From IMG/VR virus record IMGVR_UViG_3300034198_018992, positions 1 through 64,000 of that record: a stretch of DNA of 64,000 nt; one strand, 5' to 3'. Positions 54,385-60,485 of this stretch are shown here, piece after piece. Position 1 is the stretch's first letter, and each line of letters opens with the position of its first letter. The position numbers and the translations under genes were made by a program. The notes below the pieces were generated by a model that saw only the letters and a program-made list of their open reading frames with translations, searched no databases and was not told the DNA's origin. This DNA is from a virus.

Positions 54385-54507
54385 AAAATTCTTTACGCAG
54401 ACCAGTTAAGGCTGGCTCGAATATCGTCGTAAAACGATATCGTTTCTATTCCGGCATCACCGTTAGGATATACCGCGTGTCAATGTTCCACGCCGCTGCA
54501 TAAAAAA

Positions 54508-54575
54508 TGGAGCCCCATACGATATCGCAATCGTCATGCCTCGTTACAAGGGAGGTCTAGGTGCTTACATGGGGC
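54508..54575 (-). tRNA. tRNA-Thr(TGT), truncated D region
   Basis: 68 nt, CCA encoded. Acceptor GCCCCAT/ATGGGGC, anticodon arm CCTCC-CTTGTAA-CGAGG. Only 13 nt lie between acceptor and anticodon stem, so no normal D-arm. T-loop TGCGAT is 6 nt. Confidence 0.75.
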
Positions 54576-54785
54576 ATTTCGGTCTAGTAACATCGTCGCG
54601 AACAATGCATTCAACTTGCTGGTGATTCCGCAGCACTATTCCAACACTAGGCTTGAGATATTTGACGTATTCTCCCTATCTTTTTGTTGGTAATCAAACC
54701 TTTATAGCCTCCATCACGTCCTTAATTGTAACGTGACTACGGCGTCTAGTTGGTTCGTCTCGGACTTATCCCTCCGAGGGGCAAA
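54576..54785. other. Non-coding spacer in tRNA array
   Basis: No ORF or clear tRNA. A GTAACGTGACTAC-type inverted segment and CTCGGA/CTCCGAG pairing suggest leftover structured RNA. Confidence 0.3.
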
Positions 54786-54861
54786 TGGTAGCCGCTGAGA
54801 GATTCGCACTCTCGCTTTACGGATTTTGAGTTCGTCGCCTCTGCTGTTGGGCTAAGCGGCC
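54786..54861 (-). tRNA. tRNA-Leu(CAA)
   Basis: 76 nt, CCA encoded. Acceptor GGCCGCT/AGCGGCT, loop CTCAAAA, T-loop TGCGAAT. Variable loop 5 nt, no long arm. D-arm like the other Leu tRNAs here. Confidence 0.82.
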
Positions 54862-54996
54862 ATTTTTACTTTGTTCGAGGAAACTCACATGATTTCCTTA
54901 TGACCTAAGTGTATGCCGATTTGTGGCGGCGTCAATAAATTTTCAGGACTATTCAAACGCGCCCCTTGGTGGGTAGGCTGTCCATTACGTCGAATC

Positions 54997-55070
54997 TGGT
55001 CGGCGCGGGGAGATTCGCACTCCCAATATCTCACTTCCAAGGCGAGAAGGTTACTTACACTCACGCACCG
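54997..55070 (-). tRNA. tRNA-Pro(TGG), first copy
   Basis: 74 nt, CCA encoded. Acceptor CGGTGCG/CGCGCCG, anticodon arm CTCGC-CTTGGAA-GTGAG, T-loop TGCGAAT. The D-arm is poorly paired. Confidence 0.83.
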
Positions 55071-55278
55071 CACGGAAAGTATTTTGAAAGGATACTTACG
55101 AAGAGAACCTTATGAAATTAAACTCTCGGATTTCACGGACGTTCCGGCCTACTTAACGCGTATGTTCAGCCGTCTATCGAGCTTACCCCGCTATCTATCA
55201 TCGCGGCCAGATGCCGCATCTTTTGGTTAGACCAGCCGTGCTTTCGAGGGCGCGGCGATATTCTGTAGGTTATTTAAT
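55071..55278. other. Non-coding spacer with an 18-base repeat
   Basis: No ORF. Holds one copy (55128-55145) of GGATTTCACGGACGTTCC, repeated at 57583-57600. Confidence 0.4.
55128..55145. repeat. 18-base repeat, copy 1
   Basis: GGATTTCACGGACGTTCC, identical to 57583-57600; both lie in unassigned tRNA-array spacers. Confidence 0.6.
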
Positions 55279-55352
55279 TGGTCGCCCCTGTCGGTAACGC
55301 TCCGACTTATGTGGGTTCAAAGTCCACGGCATTGCTTCTATGCTAAGGGGCA
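55279..55352 (-). tRNA. tRNA-Gln(TTG)
   Basis: 74 nt, CCA encoded. Acceptor TGCCCCT/AGGGGCG, loop CTTTGAA. D-stem GCAT/ATGC, D-loop AGAAGCA, T-loop AGCGTTA. Confidence 0.88.
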
Positions 55353-55360
55353 ATATAAAA

Positions 55361-55445
55361 TGGTCGCTCCGACAAGATTTGCACTTGCACGCCTTTCGGC
55401 ACAGGTATCTAAAGCCTGCATGTATTCTGATTTCATCACAGAGCG
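55361..55445 (-). tRNA. tRNA-Leu(TAG)
   Basis: 85 nt, CCA encoded. Acceptor CGCTCTG/CGGAGCG, loop TTTAGAT, T-loop TGCAAAT. Has a true long variable arm (GCC-GAAA-GGC), unlike the other Leu tRNAs. Confidence 0.83.
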
Positions 55446-55456
55446 AATTTGTTAAA

Positions 55457-55530
55457 TGGAGGACAACCACGGTAACGCTCCGTATTTATTCGGGTAAGGG
55501 CCGAACGCATTACTTTTATGCTAGTAGTCC
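55457..55530 (-). tRNA. tRNA with anticodon CTT (Lys), C33
   Basis: 74 nt, CCA encoded. Acceptor GGACTAC/GTTGTCC with one mismatch, anticodon arm TTCGG-CCCTTAC-CCGAA. Position 33 is C. D-loop AAAAGTA, T-loop AGCGTTA. Confidence 0.75.
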
Positions 55531-55533
55531 GAT

Positions 55534-55950
55534 TTATACTATCAGGATGTATCCTCTATGAACTTTTCTGTGGCAATTAGCACACAGAATCAAACACTTG
55601 TCTATCTCTTCGCGAATCCTTTCGTCGGAAGCTTTATTGACTATCATTTGTGATATGTCGTGTTCTTTATTGGAGGCGCTTACGTGATGAAACTCTAAAC
55701 AGCTAGGATTTTCTTCGCCACAAACTATACAGCCAACAGATTGTTTAAGCTCGTCAACCCAAACTCTTTTCCGTCCTTTTTGCAACTTAGTTTTATCGTT
55801 CCATGCTGAAACGTCATCCCTATAGACTTGTATCATCGTTTTCGACATACACTCGTTGCAGCGACTCTGCAACCCGTCTTTAGCCGCTTTCTTCTTGGCG
55901 AACTTTTCGACTGGTTTCGGAAGCTTACACATATAACAGATTTTAGTCAT
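55534..55950 (-). CDS. HNH endonuclease
   Basis: 138 aa. N-terminal zinc ribbon (CYMCKLPKPVEKF, CNECMSK), then CIVCGEENPSCLEFHHV and CLILCANCHRKVHRG, the zinc-bound HNH core. Homing-type insertion in the tRNA array. Confidence 0.88.
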   Translation of the reverse strand: MTKICYMCKLPKPVEKFAKKKAAKDGLQSRCNECMSKTMIQVYRDDVSAWNDKTKLQKGRKRVWVDELKQSVGCIVCGEENPSCLEFHHVSASNKEHDISQMIVNKASDERIREEIDKCLILCANCHRKVHRGYILIV

Positions 55951-55998
55951 ACTGTATATTACACGTCTGGATTAAAAGTTTCCAGAAAAACTTTGAAG

Positions 55999-56072
55999 TG
56001 GAGAGTCGCCACGGTAATGCTCCGTGTTAGGTGGGGTAAAAATCCACGGCTTTACTTTTAAGCTAGCAACCC
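55999..56072 (-). tRNA. tRNA-Lys(TTT)
   Basis: 74 nt, CCA encoded. Acceptor GGGTTGC/GCGACTC, loop TTTTTAC. D-stem GCTT/AAGC, D-loop AAAAGTA, T-loop AGCATTA. Confidence 0.87.
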
Positions 56073-56081
56073 ATTTGAAAT

Positions 56082-56155
56082 TGGAGTCCCATGTCGGTGC
56101 CGCCCCGACATGTTCTGCTTGGAAGGCAGAGGCATTACTGTTATGCTAATGAGAC
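56082..56155 (-). tRNA. tRNA-Gly(TCC), first copy
   Basis: 74 nt, CCA encoded, U73. Acceptor GTCTCAT/ATGGGAC, anticodon arm TCTGC-CTTCCAA-GCAGA. D-loop AACAGTA, T-loop GGCGGCA. Confidence 0.88.
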
Positions 56156-56160
56156 ATTTC

Positions 56161-56331
56161 TTAAATTCGATGATTAAAGTCTTTCGACTCAAGAGTCTTT
56201 AATTTTTCTTTTTCTTCGCTGGAGAGTTTACTTATCCATGCGCCTACTTTTGCGTATTTTGAATTTCTCGGACTCAAAACTTCGCTCATTGAGAGCGATA
56301 ACAATTTTTCGACTAGGTGAGACTTTCTCAT
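56161..56331 (-). CDS. 56-aa helical protein
   Basis: Starts MRKSHLVEKLLSLSMSEVLS; charged, helical (KLSSEEKEKLKTLESKD). Clean frame between tRNA-Gly and tRNA-Phe. Possibly the tail domain of a lost homing gene; function unknown. Confidence 0.6.
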   Translation of the reverse strand: MRKSHLVEKLLSLSMSEVLSPRNSKYAKVGAWISKLSSEEKEKLKTLESKDFNHRI

Positions 56332-56338
56332 TTTAAGA

Positions 56339-56414
56339 TGGCCGCTGTTGTCGGTATCGCGCCGACCTCATCCCGTCTTCAGCGGGTCGCAATCTCTTGA
56401 TTTGCTAAACAGCG
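56339..56414 (-). tRNA. tRNA-Phe(GAA)
   Basis: 76 nt, CCA encoded. Acceptor CGCTGTT/AACAGCG, anticodon arm ACCCG-CTGAAGA-CGGGA. D-stem GCAA/TTGC, T-loop CGCGATA. G73 is unusual for Phe. Confidence 0.85.
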
Positions 56415-56448
56415 ATGTTTTAGACAGTAGCGCGTTTTACAGCGAACG

Positions 56449-56976
56449 TCAATGTTTTTTATCCTTTCGGGCTTTATTAAAAACCCTCTCTACTAAATCC
56501 TGAAATTCCTGATAAGAAAGCTCATGCTTCATTACGTTTACTTGGCGATGAACCCATTGAACGTTGTCCTCCGTGTATCCCTTGCTGGAGTCTATTCTAT
56601 CTAGGGAGGCCGTTCTGAACAGTCCTCTTTTACCCCTGCCGAAATCTAATGGTAGGTCGCTAAGCGCGCATTTTCTTTCCTGTTTTAGGAAAAGCTGCCA
56701 CAAAAATTTCGGAGAGACATCGAAAACTATGCGCCGCCGCTTGGCGGCGAATCTCATACCAGAGAATAACGAACCATATATCTCTCCTTCTCCTTTGATG
56801 TTTTTGCTTCTCCTTTGACATCCGCAACTTTTTGTTTTCCCTAGATATCGAGAGGGCTGAAGGCACAGCTTGCCGCAGCAGCACTCGCATTTCCAAATCT
56901 TGTGGCCTAGTTTATCTGTGTGAGAAAACTCTAAAACTTTTAGAGAATTGTAGAGATGTCCTATCTGGATTGTCAT
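56449..56976 (-). CDS. HNH homing endonuclease
   Basis: 175 aa. Cys-rich N-terminus (CECCCGKLC, SCGCQR), then CALSDLPLDFG, TASLDRIDSSKGYTEDNVQ and VNVMKHELSYQEF, the order seen in the 17982 HNH gene. Inserted in the tRNA array. Confidence 0.87.
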   Translation of the reverse strand: MTIQIGHLYNSLKVLEFSHTDKLGHKIWKCECCCGKLCLQPSRYLGKTKSCGCQRRSKNIKGEGEIYGSLFSGMRFAAKRRRIVFDVSPKFLWQLFLKQERKCALSDLPLDFGRGKRGLFRTASLDRIDSSKGYTEDNVQWVHRQVNVMKHELSYQEFQDLVERVFNKARKDKKH

Positions 56977-57020
56977 ACAATAGTTTACACAAGAAACCCG
57001 GATTTAGACAATTTAATTTT

Positions 57021-57095
57021 TGGCCCGCCCAACGAGTAACGCTCTCGTTCTAATACTGTGACAGAGTATCGTGCTATCTTTCACACTCTGAGCGG
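57021..57095 (-). tRNA. tRNA-Asp(GTC), first copy
   Basis: 75 nt, CCA encoded, G73. Acceptor CCGCTCA/TGGGCGG, anticodon arm ATACT-CTGTCAC-AGTAT, T-loop AGCGTTA. Confidence 0.88.
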
Positions 57096-57107
57096 AGTAT
57101 TTGAAAT

Positions 57108-57182
57108 TGGTGCTGACGATAGGACTCGCACCTACACTAATGAAGTTCTCGACCTCATGCCTCTGCATTGGGCTACGTCAGC
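57108..57182 (-). tRNA. tRNA-Leu(GAG), C33
   Basis: 75 nt, CCA encoded. Acceptor GCTGACG/CGTCAGC, loop TCGAGAA, so position 33 is C. D-arm GCCC-AATGCAG-AGGC like the other Leu tRNAs. Short variable loop. T-loop TGCGAGT. Confidence 0.8.
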
Positions 57183-57233
57183 GAAACTAACCATCGGTTC
57201 ATGCTCGCGCAGAGGAATAGCCGACGGACTGTA

Positions 57234-57308
57234 TGGTTGCAGGAGCCGTAAATTGCAACGGCGTCTTCAGCTTATGAGACTGATATGCTACTCTTACACT
57301 ATCCCGCT
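57234..57308 (-). tRNA. tRNA-Met(CAT), A1-A72
   Basis: 75 nt, CCA encoded. AGCGGGA/TCCTGCA leaves A1-A72 unpaired. Anticodon arm TCAGT-CTCATAA-GCTGA. T-loop is 8 nt (TGCAATTT). Shares one base with the next tRNA. Confidence 0.8.
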
Positions 57309-57384
57309 GGTCGTAGTGGCAAGTGCTGCCCTTGCTTTGGTCCGCCTATCAAGCGGGTGTCGATGCTGTTCGAGCCTCACTACG
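57308..57384 (-). tRNA. tRNA-Ile(GAT)
   Basis: 77 nt, CCA encoded. Acceptor CGTAGTG/CACTACG, loop TTGATAG, T-loop GGCAGCA. Confidence 0.83.
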
Positions 57385-57402
57385 ATTAAAAATTCTTCAA
57401 TG

Positions 57403-57464
57403 AGCGACGGGTTATTCCACGGAGTTTGCAACCTCCGCTATGTTTCGGCTCCGATTTCGTCGCT
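57403..57464 (-). other. T-armless tRNA-like sequence
   Basis: A perfect 7-bp acceptor AGCGACG/CGTCGCT encloses 48 nt with a small D-like hairpin and a CGGAG/CTCCG arm around GTTGCAAA. No T-arm and no encoded CCA. Either a decayed tRNA-Cys or an armless form. Confidence 0.35.
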
Positions 57465-57494
57465 AATACAGTATAGCCTCTGTTTTATTGAAAA

Positions 57495-57568
57495 TGGCAC
57501 CCCATACGGGACTTACACCCGTTACTCAACCGTGACAGGGTTGTGTGATATTCATTCACCAATGAGGT
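57495..57568 (-). tRNA. tRNA-Asp(GTC), second copy
   Basis: 74 nt, CCA encoded, G73. Acceptor ACCTCAT/ATGGGGT, anticodon arm CAACC-CTGTCAC-GGTTG. D-loop ATGAATA (A18, A19), T-loop TGTAAGT (G55, U56): an A-U 19-56 pair. Confidence 0.88.
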
Positions 57569-57582
57569 ATCAAAATTATCGA

Positions 57583-57600
57583 GGATTTCACGGACGTTCC
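57583..57600. repeat. 18-base repeat, copy 2
   Basis: GGATTTCACGGACGTTCC, identical to 55128-55145. A tRNA-like remnant follows (57601-57670: GGCCC-CTAATTC-GGGCC arm and a GCAT/ATGC arm, but no matching acceptor). Confidence 0.6.
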
Positions 57601-57726
57601 AACTCGCGGGATTTGCACCACGTTAAGGCCCGAATTAGGGGCCTGCATTACTAGATATGCTACTGTGTCTCTCTCGTTTCGGTCGTGCCTAAACCTCGGC
57701 CAAGGTTATCAGCTACCGTTTATAAA

Positions 57727-57801
57727 TGGTATCCCATCGCGGTAACGCTCCGCGTTCTGCAACTTGAAAGGCTGCGGTCTTAACTTATGGACGAATGGGA
57801 C
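57727..57801 (-). tRNA. tRNA-Glu(TTC)
   Basis: 75 nt, CCA encoded. Acceptor GTCCCAT/ATGGGAT, anticodon arm GCAGC-CTTTCAA-GTTGC, T-loop AGCGTTA. Confidence 0.87.
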
Positions 57802-57807
57802 ATAAAA

Positions 57808-57894
57808 TGGTGGGCAATGTAGGAGTCGCACCTACCAGTCCATTACAGAGGCGGGTTTACAATCCGCCCTCGCACTCTACGAGTCTAACTACCC
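57808..57894 (-). tRNA. tRNA-Tyr(GTA), second copy
   Basis: 87 nt, CCA encoded, long variable arm. Acceptor GGGTAGT/ATTGCCC, loop TTGTAAA, T-loop TGCGACT. Confidence 0.85.
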
Positions 57895-57897
57895 AAA

Positions 57898-57973
57898 TGG
57901 TCGGAACGGCAGGTGCTGCCCCCGCCTCGTCCTGTTCCCAAAACAGGTGCCTGAACTGCTAGGCTACGTTCCG
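57898..57973 (-). tRNA. tRNA-Pro(TGG), second copy
   Basis: 76 nt, CCA encoded. Acceptor CGGAACG/CGTTCCG, anticodon arm CCTGT-TTTGGGA-ACAGG, T-loop GGCAGCA. Closest of the two to bacterial tRNA-Pro. Confidence 0.88.
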
Positions 57974-57985
57974 ATGTTCAACTAA

Positions 57986-58061
57986 TGGTGGAGCATGACG
58001 GTATCGCGCCGTCTCTTGGAAGGTGCAAGCTTCCTGTGCTAACTTCTCTCACTAATGCCCC
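57986..58061 (-). tRNA. tRNA-Ala(TGC)
   Basis: 76 nt, CCA encoded. Acceptor GGGGCAT/ATGCTCC with G3-U70, anticodon arm GGAAG-CTTGCAC-CTTCC, T-loop CGCGATA. Normal acceptor, unlike the other two Ala tRNAs. Confidence 0.89.
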
Positions 58062-58195
58062 GAAATTGAATTCTAGCGGTTGAGAAACGCATTTCTTTAT
58101 CCCGTTACTATGACGGGCCACGTTCAACGCTTTGGCAGTGTCGCTACTAGAAATAGGCTCTAATTCCAAGATAACCCTCACATCACACCACTAAT

Positions 58196-58209
58196 GGTGT
58201 AAATTAACA
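58196..58209. terminator. Short hairpin before HNH gene
   Basis: CACCA-CTAA-TGGTG. Weak; may be a remnant of a tRNA end. Confidence 0.25.
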
Positions 58210-58223
58210 TAATCTGTTAATAT

Positions 58224-58790
58224 ATGAGCAAAAATTCTAATCATGTCAAAATGTGGCGCAAAAATACCAAAATCCGTATCATCGAATCTATGGGAGGATG
58301 CTGCCAAATCTGCAATTACAAAAAATGTAACGCGGCGCTCGAACTTCATCATTTAGACCCATCTATTAAAGAGTTTTCGTTTGGTAAAACTATGTCGTCA
58401 CCTAAAGCTTGGAGCAAGATTTGTGCCGAACTAAAAAAGTGTATTTTGTTATGTTCCAACTGTCATCGAGAAGTGCATAACGGAGTTGCAAATGTTCCCG
58501 AAACCTTTCGGGCGTTTAATGAGTCGTTCGTCAACTATAGACCGGAAACAGTGATAGAAATGAATTCGTGCCCTATCTGCGGCGCAGATAAACCAGTAGG
58601 TTACAAAGTTTGTTCGAGGTCTTGTGCGTGCAAACTTCGGGAGAAGTTTGATTGGTCGTCAATAGACCTGTATGATATGATGGTCGTGCAAAAACTCAGC
58701 CCGAATTCGATATCGGAATTAATAAACATTAGCCCAACAGGAATTCGCAAAAGAGCTAAAAAACTTGGTATTATTACTTCCAAATGTTAA
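58224..58790 (+). CDS. HNH endonuclease with zinc ribbon and helix-turn-helix
   Basis: 188 aa on the plus strand. CCQICNYKKCNAALELHHLD and ILLCSNCHREVHNG form the HNH core; CPICGADKPVGYKVCSRSC is a second zinc site; the end (NSISELINISPTGIRKRAKK) is a DNA-binding helix-turn-helix. Homing insertion in the tRNA array. Confidence 0.88.
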   Translation: MSKNSNHVKMWRKNTKIRIIESMGGCCQICNYKKCNAALELHHLDPSIKEFSFGKTMSSPKAWSKICAELKKCILLCSNCHREVHNGVANVPETFRAFNESFVNYRPETVIEMNSCPICGADKPVGYKVCSRSCACKLREKFDWSSIDLYDMMVVQKLSPNSISELINISPTGIRKRAKKLGIITSKC

Positions 58791-58791
58791 G

Positions 58792-58885
58792 TGGCTCCAA
58801 AGCTAGGATTCGGACCTAGATACCACGCAGGGGTGGGATGCACGAAGTTAACAGCTTCGCCACTTTCCAGTTAGTGTACTTTGGA
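58792..58885 (-). tRNA. tRNA-Asn(GTT), second copy, long variable arm
   Basis: 94 nt, CCA encoded, G73. Acceptor TCCAAAG/CTTTGGA, anticodon arm CGAAG-CTGTTAA-CTTCG. Variable arm 23 nt. D-loop AACTGGAA keeps G18-G19; T-loop TCCGAAT has C55, C56, giving two G-C elbow pairs. Confidence 0.85.
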
Positions 58886-58894
58886 AGTAAAGAA

Positions 58895-58972
58895 TGGTGC
58901 GGTATGTCGGCTTTGCTCCGACGTTATTCCTATTTGGAAGACAGGTGCCATAACTAACTAGGCGAATACCGC
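58895..58972 (-). tRNA. tRNA-Gly(TCC), second copy
   Basis: 78 nt, CCA encoded. Acceptor GCGGTAT/ATACCGC, anticodon arm CCTGT-CTTCCAA-ATAGG, T-loop AGCAAAG. Confidence 0.84.
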
Positions 58973-59117
58973 ATAATAACTACCACTGCAAATAACAAAC
59001 ATCTTTAAGCTTTTTACAAGCTATCCGACAGGGGCGCTAGCTGGCCGATTTTAATGCTAGACTCTCTATGGTCGTTTTCGCCGTTTGCGTTTAGGGCGGC
59101 TTCCCTTTACTTCACTC

Positions 59118-59145
59118 ACTCTACTGCCTTTTTTGAAAAGGTCAA
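59118..59145 (-). promoter_or_regulatory. Promoter of the tRNA array
   Basis: TTGACC, 16 bases, TAGAGT, 6 bases, +1 near 59111. It would drive leftward transcription into tRNA-Gly(TCC) and beyond. Confidence 0.65.
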
Positions 59146-59162
59146 CAGGTTTTTGAAAAACT

Positions 59163-59236
59163 TGGAGCGCGCAGCGGGACTTGCAACCGCTTTCCCTGAA
59201 TGGCAATCAGGAGTAATACTCATATACGATGCGCGC
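59163..59236 (-). tRNA. tRNA-Gly(GCC)
   Basis: 74 nt, CCA encoded, U73. Acceptor GCGCGCA/TGCGCGC, anticodon arm CCTGA-TTGCCAT-TCAGG. D-loop ATGAGTA, T-loop TGCAAGT. First tRNA of the array in transcription order. Confidence 0.87.
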
Positions 59237-59242
59237 ATTCGG

Positions 59243-60094
59243 CTAACCCGCCGTGGGAGAATTTCTTTTCGCTTCCGCGTTCAAAATTCCTAGTTCTTTC
59301 TCTAATTCACTCCTGCACTCTGGAGTGAGGACTTCTCGGGCTAGACGCTTCAAAATCGCGTCCTGACTCTTTCTGAGTTGCCTTGTTTTAGCTCGTTTGT
59401 CGAGATAAACTTGGCGTTCTTTATTGAGGTCGTTTTGTCTTTTTTGTCCCCAAATCGTTTTTTCTCTAGCAAAAAACCTAAGAATTTCGCGCCGCGACAT
59501 CTTCTTGATTTTATCACCGAGATTTCGCAATAAGGATTCTTTATAGTTTAGCCAGTCCTCAGTATCGAAGTCTCTAAAACTAGCTACGGAGTGCTTATTA
59601 ACGTCCATGAGCCTCTTTCCGTCAGGCAAATTGTTTCTCATTAAGAACAGGATTTTCTGCGCACTGAAATAGTGCCATTTTCTGTTTTTTTGAAAACAAA
59701 TGTCTTCCGGTCTGATTCTTAGGATACCTGCGATAGCTCTTTGAGTCGCGACGTTACAATCTAGAATTTGATTGACGACACCTTCTTTCACCAAAAAGGG
59801 TTTCTTCGAGCGCTCAAACTCCATCTTTAATACTGACAAATCAGAAATCTTCACCAACTCTTCGTGGCGGTGAATACGATTATGACAATTGCGGCACACA
59901 CCTATCAAATCTGTTTCTAGGTTCTCGAAACCTACTCTTTCGTAGGTCAGATGATGAGTGTCGCAACTCTCTTTTCTTTCGCAAACTCGACAAACCTTGT
60001 CTCTATCTAAAATTAAACGGCTTTTCTGCTTCCAATCGTCGGAAGCAAGGTAGTCCTGTCGGTATTCATTGCGTGAATAATGGATTTTTTCCAT
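59243..60094 (-). CDS. HNH endonuclease
   Basis: 283 aa. N-terminal YLASDDWKQKSRLILDRDK, CRVCERKESCDTHHLTYERVG, DLIGVCRNCHNRIH is a zinc-bound HNH nuclease (residues 14-80). The remaining 200 residues are helical and basic, probably DNA binding. It flanks the start of the tRNA array. Confidence 0.87.
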   Translation of the reverse strand: MEKIHYSRNEYRQDYLASDDWKQKSRLILDRDKVCRVCERKESCDTHHLTYERVGFENLETDLIGVCRNCHNRIHRHEELVKISDLSVLKMEFERSKKPFLVKEGVVNQILDCNVATQRAIAGILRIRPEDICFQKNRKWHYFSAQKILFLMRNNLPDGKRLMDVNKHSVASFRDFDTEDWLNYKESLLRNLGDKIKKMSRREILRFFAREKTIWGQKRQNDLNKERQVYLDKRAKTRQLRKSQDAILKRLAREVLTPECRSELEKELGILNAEAKRNSPTAG

Positions 60095-60227
60095 AATCGT
60101 CTTTTACATGCGCGAGTTAAGTCATCTGTCGTTAAACAGAGCCGGAATTTCTGCCGCGTCCTCACCGGAGTTTACCAATTTTTTCGGGGACATTGGCTAT
60201 CCCTTAAACTTTTCTGCTAAAATTGAA

Positions 60228-60259
60228 AACCCGCCTTCGTTTTCTGCGAGCGGCGGGTT
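60228..60259 (-). terminator. Rho-independent-like terminator
   Basis: AACCCGCC / GGCGGGTT stem with a 16-base loop, followed on the minus strand by TTTTC and further T-rich sequence. Placed after the 37-aa gene. Confidence 0.65.
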
Positions 60260-60294
60260 GTCTTCTGACCTGTTTTCTTTTATCGCTCGCAGTT

Positions 60295-60408
60295 CTATGT
60301 TTCTTTCGGTTCTGAGGCACAGGTTGCCTGTAGACGCTGATTCGTGGGGAGATTATACCCCACCAAATCGGCGGAACCGTGTTTAATACTAAAGGTGACT
60401 GCTTTCAT
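60295..60408 (-). CDS. 37-aa hypothetical protein
   Basis: MKAVTFSIKHGSADLVGYNL ... ending SEPKET, TAG stop. Clean coding-like frame in a 390-base gap, with a terminator after it and a TAAACA/TGTAAA box about 9 bases before the ATG. Confidence 0.55.
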   Translation of the reverse strand: MKAVTFSIKHGSADLVGYNLPTNQRLQATCASEPKET

Positions 60409-60485
60409 TACTGATGATGTTTACACTACTTTCTTCGGATTGTCCAGAACTTTTTCGTTTTTTTTTTGAGGGAACGATTTCCGAA

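Noticed and set aside
60108-60386. 92-codon plus-strand frame
   Set aside because: It overlaps a terminator hairpin and the 37-aa minus-strand gene and shows no family motif.
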